From a bacterium (GTDB lineage: Bacteria > Verrucomicrobiota > Verrucomicrobiae > Opitutales > Opitutaceae), in assembly GCA_021780625.1 (NCBI GenBank), contig JAJXYI010000351.1:1-26936 (forward strand): DNA of 26,936 nucleotides, written 5' to 3'. Position numbers and translations under genes: made by a program. Shown one piece after another: positions 24,565-26,936 of the stretch. The notes below the pieces were generated by a model. The model made no database searches. It saw only the letters and a program-made list of their open reading frames with translations, and was not told where the DNA came from. Numbering within the stretch: position 1 is the stretch's first letter; each line of letters starts with the position of its first letter.

Positions 24565-26936
24565 ATGAAAGCTCTCCAGCTCGCCGTTCTCGCCGGCTTC
24601 GCCACGGCCAGTCCGGCCGCGCTCATGGCGTTGCCGAGCGGGGCCTCCGTCGCCGCCGGCAGCGTCTCGATCGCCCAGGCGGCCACTACGATGACGATCA
24701 CCCAGGCGTCGCAAAACGCGATCGTCAATTGGCAGTCGTTCGACATCGGTGCCGGCAATCTGGTCCAGCTCCTCCAGCCCAATGCCAGCGCCGCGATGCT
24801 CGCCCGCGTCACGGGCAGCTCGCCCACATCGCTCCAAGGCATGCTCCAGGCCAACGGGCGTCTCTTTCTGATCAATCCGAAAGGGATCATCATCGGCAAG
24901 AACGCGATCATCCATACCGCAGGTTTCACGGCCACGACCCTCGACGTCGACGATGAGTCGTTCCTCGCGGACGGTCCGCTGACTTTCCGGGGCGACAGCG
25001 CCGCCGGCGTGGTCAATCTCGGCTCGATCACCGCGAGCGAAGGCAACGTCTATCTGTTCGCCCATACGGTGTCGAACAGCGGCTCGCTCTCCGCTCCCAA
25101 CGGGACCGCCGGGCTGGCGGCTGGAACGGAGGTGGAATTGGCCTCCCCGAATGCGCCTGGGTTTACTGTTAAGCTGAACGTGCCCTCCACCTCCGCGGCG
25201 ACCGGCGTCGACAACTCCGGCGTGATCACCGCGGCGCAAGCCCGGTTGCAGGCGGCGGGCGGAAGCCTCTATGAGCTCGCGGTCAACCAGAGCGGAGTGA
25301 TTCGCGCCACGGGCAGCGCGACCGTCGACGGTCGCGTCCTGCTCACGGCCGACGGCGGCACGGTCGGCGTTTCCGGATCCGTGAGCGCGCATAATGCGGA
25401 CGGCTCGGGAGGAAAGATTCTCGTCGGCGGAGACGTTCATGGAAACAATCCCGCCGTACCCAATGCCTCCAGGACGGTGGTCACCTCGACCGGCAGTCTG
25501 GACGCGAGTGCAGTGGACGGCACGGAGGCCGGCGGGCAGGTGACCGTTTGGTCTGATCAGGGCACGAGATTCCTCGGAAAGCTGACAGCGAGCGGCAGCA
25601 CGGGCGGCTTCGCCGAGGTCTCGAGCAAGCACTACCTCGACTTCAATCCCGCGAGTCCCGTCCAACTCGGGACCGGCGGCAATCTCCTGCTCGATCCGGA
25701 CGCCCTGGTGATCAGCACGAGTCCCGACAGCGAAACCACCACGGCAAGCGGCAATCCCTACGTCTTCGGATCCGCCGCGCAGGGGGCGAACTTGAATGTC
25801 GCCACCCTGGAGAACCAGCTCGCCTTGAGCAACGTCACCCTGGACACCTCGACCTCGGGCGGCGACATCACGGTCAGCGCCCCTGTCACCTGGTCGACGA
25901 ACAACACCCTTCGGCTCAATGCAGGCGGTTCCATCAACCTGAATGCCAACATCACGGGCGGATCGGGCAGCACCCTGGCGCTCTACGCCGGGCTCGACAC
26001 GAATTCCATAACACCGGCCGAAAACGGCGGGGTTTCCCTGAGCCCCGGGGCCACGCTCGACAGTTCGGCGACCATCGCGGTGGGAACGTTGATCTTCGGG
26101 GCAAACAGCGCGGCCAATGTCGCAGGGCAAACGGTCATCACGCCGGCCAGCACGGGCGGTCTTTTCCTCGAGGGCAATATTTCGGTCAAAACGCTGGAGA
26201 TCGACCTGAGCGGTGGCCAGGCCGGCGTCGTCACCAATGGCACGGACAATTCGATCGGCGCCTTCGTGGCCACGGGCAGCAGCGAGCTCGCTTCCGCGTA
26301 TGTGGTGAACAACCACGGTTCCATGAGCGCGACCTTCAACGCAACCGTCGCGCAAGGGCCGTACGTGCAATTCATCACCTCGGGCAACCTCACGCTCACC
26401 TCCGGCAGCCGCCTGGCGTTCGACCCCTCGTCGCCGGGGACGGCGATCCTCGCTTCGACCGGGGGCGCCTTCATCAATCAGGCCGGCAGCACGGCATTCG
26501 GGAGCAATGCCAACTTCCAAATCTACACGAGCAGTCCCGCCGCGACCACGCTGGACGGGCTGACCGGAACCGATCTTTACGCCCACCCCTACAACTCCAA
26601 CGACAGCTACACCGGCAATTACATCTTCTTTGCCAGCTCGGCCTCGAGCATCCCCGTCCTCACCTATACCGCCGACGACCTGTCGCGTACATATGGCGAC
26701 ACCAATCCTGGGCTGACCTACACGACGACCGGCTGGCAACAGGGGATCACGGACGACGTCACGGGCGCGCCTGCGCTCTCGGTCGCCGCCACGCAAAGCT
26801 CCGGGGTCGGAGCCTACCAGATTTCGATCGGCTCCGGCACCCTGGCGTCCTCGAACTACGACTTCTCATTCGTGCCCGGAACCCTGACCATCACCAAGGC
26901 GCCCCTCACGATTACGGCTGATGATGCCAGCAGGGT
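24565..26936 (+). CDS. TpsA-like exoprotein with haemagglutinin secretion domain and MBG repeats (3' end outside window)
   Basis: At least 790 codons, open to the right edge. The start is the ATG at 24565, with TAGGA about nine bases upstream. After a signal-like N-terminus (MKALQLAVLAGFATASPAAL) comes the two-partner-secretion domain (about 40-180: TMTITQASQNAIVNWQSFDIG, LQGMLQANGRLFLINPKGIIIG, HTAGFTATTLDV), with NPKG where NPNG is usual. Low-complexity Gly/Ser/Thr beta-helix sequence follows. From about residue 700 comes an MBG domain (LTYTADDLSRTYGDTNPGLTY to GTLTITKAPLTITADD), and a second one begins at the edge. Such proteins pass through a TpsB outer-membrane pore and act in adhesion or matrix formation. 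No TpsB gene is visible; it may lie further right. It probably belongs to the regulon of the preceding regulator. Confidence 0.9.
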   Translation, partial: MKALQLAVLAGFATASPAALMALPSGASVAAGSVSIAQAATTMTITQASQNAIVNWQSFDIGAGNLVQLLQPNASAAMLARVTGSSPTSLQGMLQANGRLFLINPKGIIIGKNAIIHTAGFTATTLDVDDESFLADGPLTFRGDSAAGVVNLGSITASEGNVYLFAHTVSNSGSLSAPNGTAGLAAGTEVELASPNAPGFTVKLNVPSTSAATGVDNSGVITAAQARLQAAGGSLYELAVNQSGVIRATGSATVDGRVLLTADGGTVGVSGSVSAHNADGSGGKILVGGDVHGNNPAVPNASRTVVTSTGSLDASAVDGTEAGGQVTVWSDQGTRFLGKLTASGSTGGFAEVSSKHYLDFNPASPVQLGTGGNLLLDPDALVISTSPDSETTTASGNPYVFGSAAQGANLNVATLENQLALSNVTLDTSTSGGDITVSAPVTWSTNNTLRLNAGGSINLNANITGGSGSTLALYAGLDTNSITPAENGGVSLSPGATLDSSATIAVGTLIFGANSAANVAGQTVITPASTGGLFLEGNISVKTLEIDLSGGQAGVVTNGTDNSIGAFVATGSSELASAYVVNNHGSMSATFNATVAQGPYVQFITSGNLTLTSGSRLAFDPSSPGTAILASTGGAFINQAGSTAFGSNANFQIYTSSPAATTLDGLTGTDLYAHPYNSNDSYTGNYIFFASSASSIPVLTYTADDLSRTYGDTNPGLTYTTTGWQQGITDDVTGAPALSVAATQSSGVGAYQISIGSGTLASSNYDFSFVPGTLTITKAPLTITADDASR

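Noticed and set aside
24529..26796. 755-aa minus-strand ORF opposite the exoprotein
   Set aside because: Low-complexity Arg/Gly/Ala antisense frame; the plus strand has a secretion domain and an MBG repeat.

Overview
The window is high-GC bacterial DNA that most resembles the Opitutaceae (Verrucomicrobiota). The best clue is the very large TonB-dependent receptor at 15134-18940, whose N-terminal block (ELSPFTVSADEDKG, then TLAGSRIRT, then DVASSISVITPEFLRDTGA) is typical of that group as I remember it. The taxonomic call is inference; no marker search was possible. There are no rRNA genes, complete tRNAs, CRISPR arrays or recognisable insertion sequences.

Region 1 (1-1872, minus strand) is the start of a division and cell-wall cluster: mraZ, a small unnamed ORF, rsmH, then the 5' end of an FtsL-like gene running off the left edge. 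Four perfectly phased MraZ boxes lie just upstream of mraZ. Region 2 (2250-4072, minus) is a soluble NarX/DesK-type histidine kinase coupled by a 4-base ATGA overlap to a NarL-type response regulator.

Region 3 (about 4577-13419) is a patchwork of small stress and envelope genes: a lipoprotein, a Thivi_2564-type membrane peptide, a dodecin, a HAD phosphatase, a YqjK/YqjE/DUF883 set, a DUF3185 protein, a CbpM-CbpA co-chaperone pair, an NADPH-quinone-type oxidoreductase, a two-domain PRC-barrel protein, an eRF1-like 'host attachment' family protein and two tiny ORFs. Part of this block looks broken. The HAD gene has a one-base frameshift exactly in catalytic motif I, the DUF883 gene has a premature TGA, and two neighbouring genes lack normal start codons.

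Region 4 (13720-14577) is a secreted alpha/beta hydrolase. It is followed by an inverted pair of dispersed-repeat arms and a strong intrinsic terminator that faces the TonB receptor.

Region 5 (15134-26936) is the most interesting part. A TonB-dependent receptor is transcribed leftwards. Divergent to it, across a 778-base intergenic region with three LacI-operator-like near-palindromes, lie a periplasmic-propeller hybrid sensor kinase, a translationally coupled REC-LuxR response regulator, and a large TpsA-like exoprotein with a filamentous-haemagglutinin secretion domain and MBG repeats that runs off the right edge. A 22-bp perfect palindrome with NarL-like 7-2-7 geometry sits between the regulator and the exoprotein. 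This suggests a self-contained sense-regulate-secrete locus. Many genes lack a Shine-Dalgarno sequence and instead start after a C/A-rich leader.
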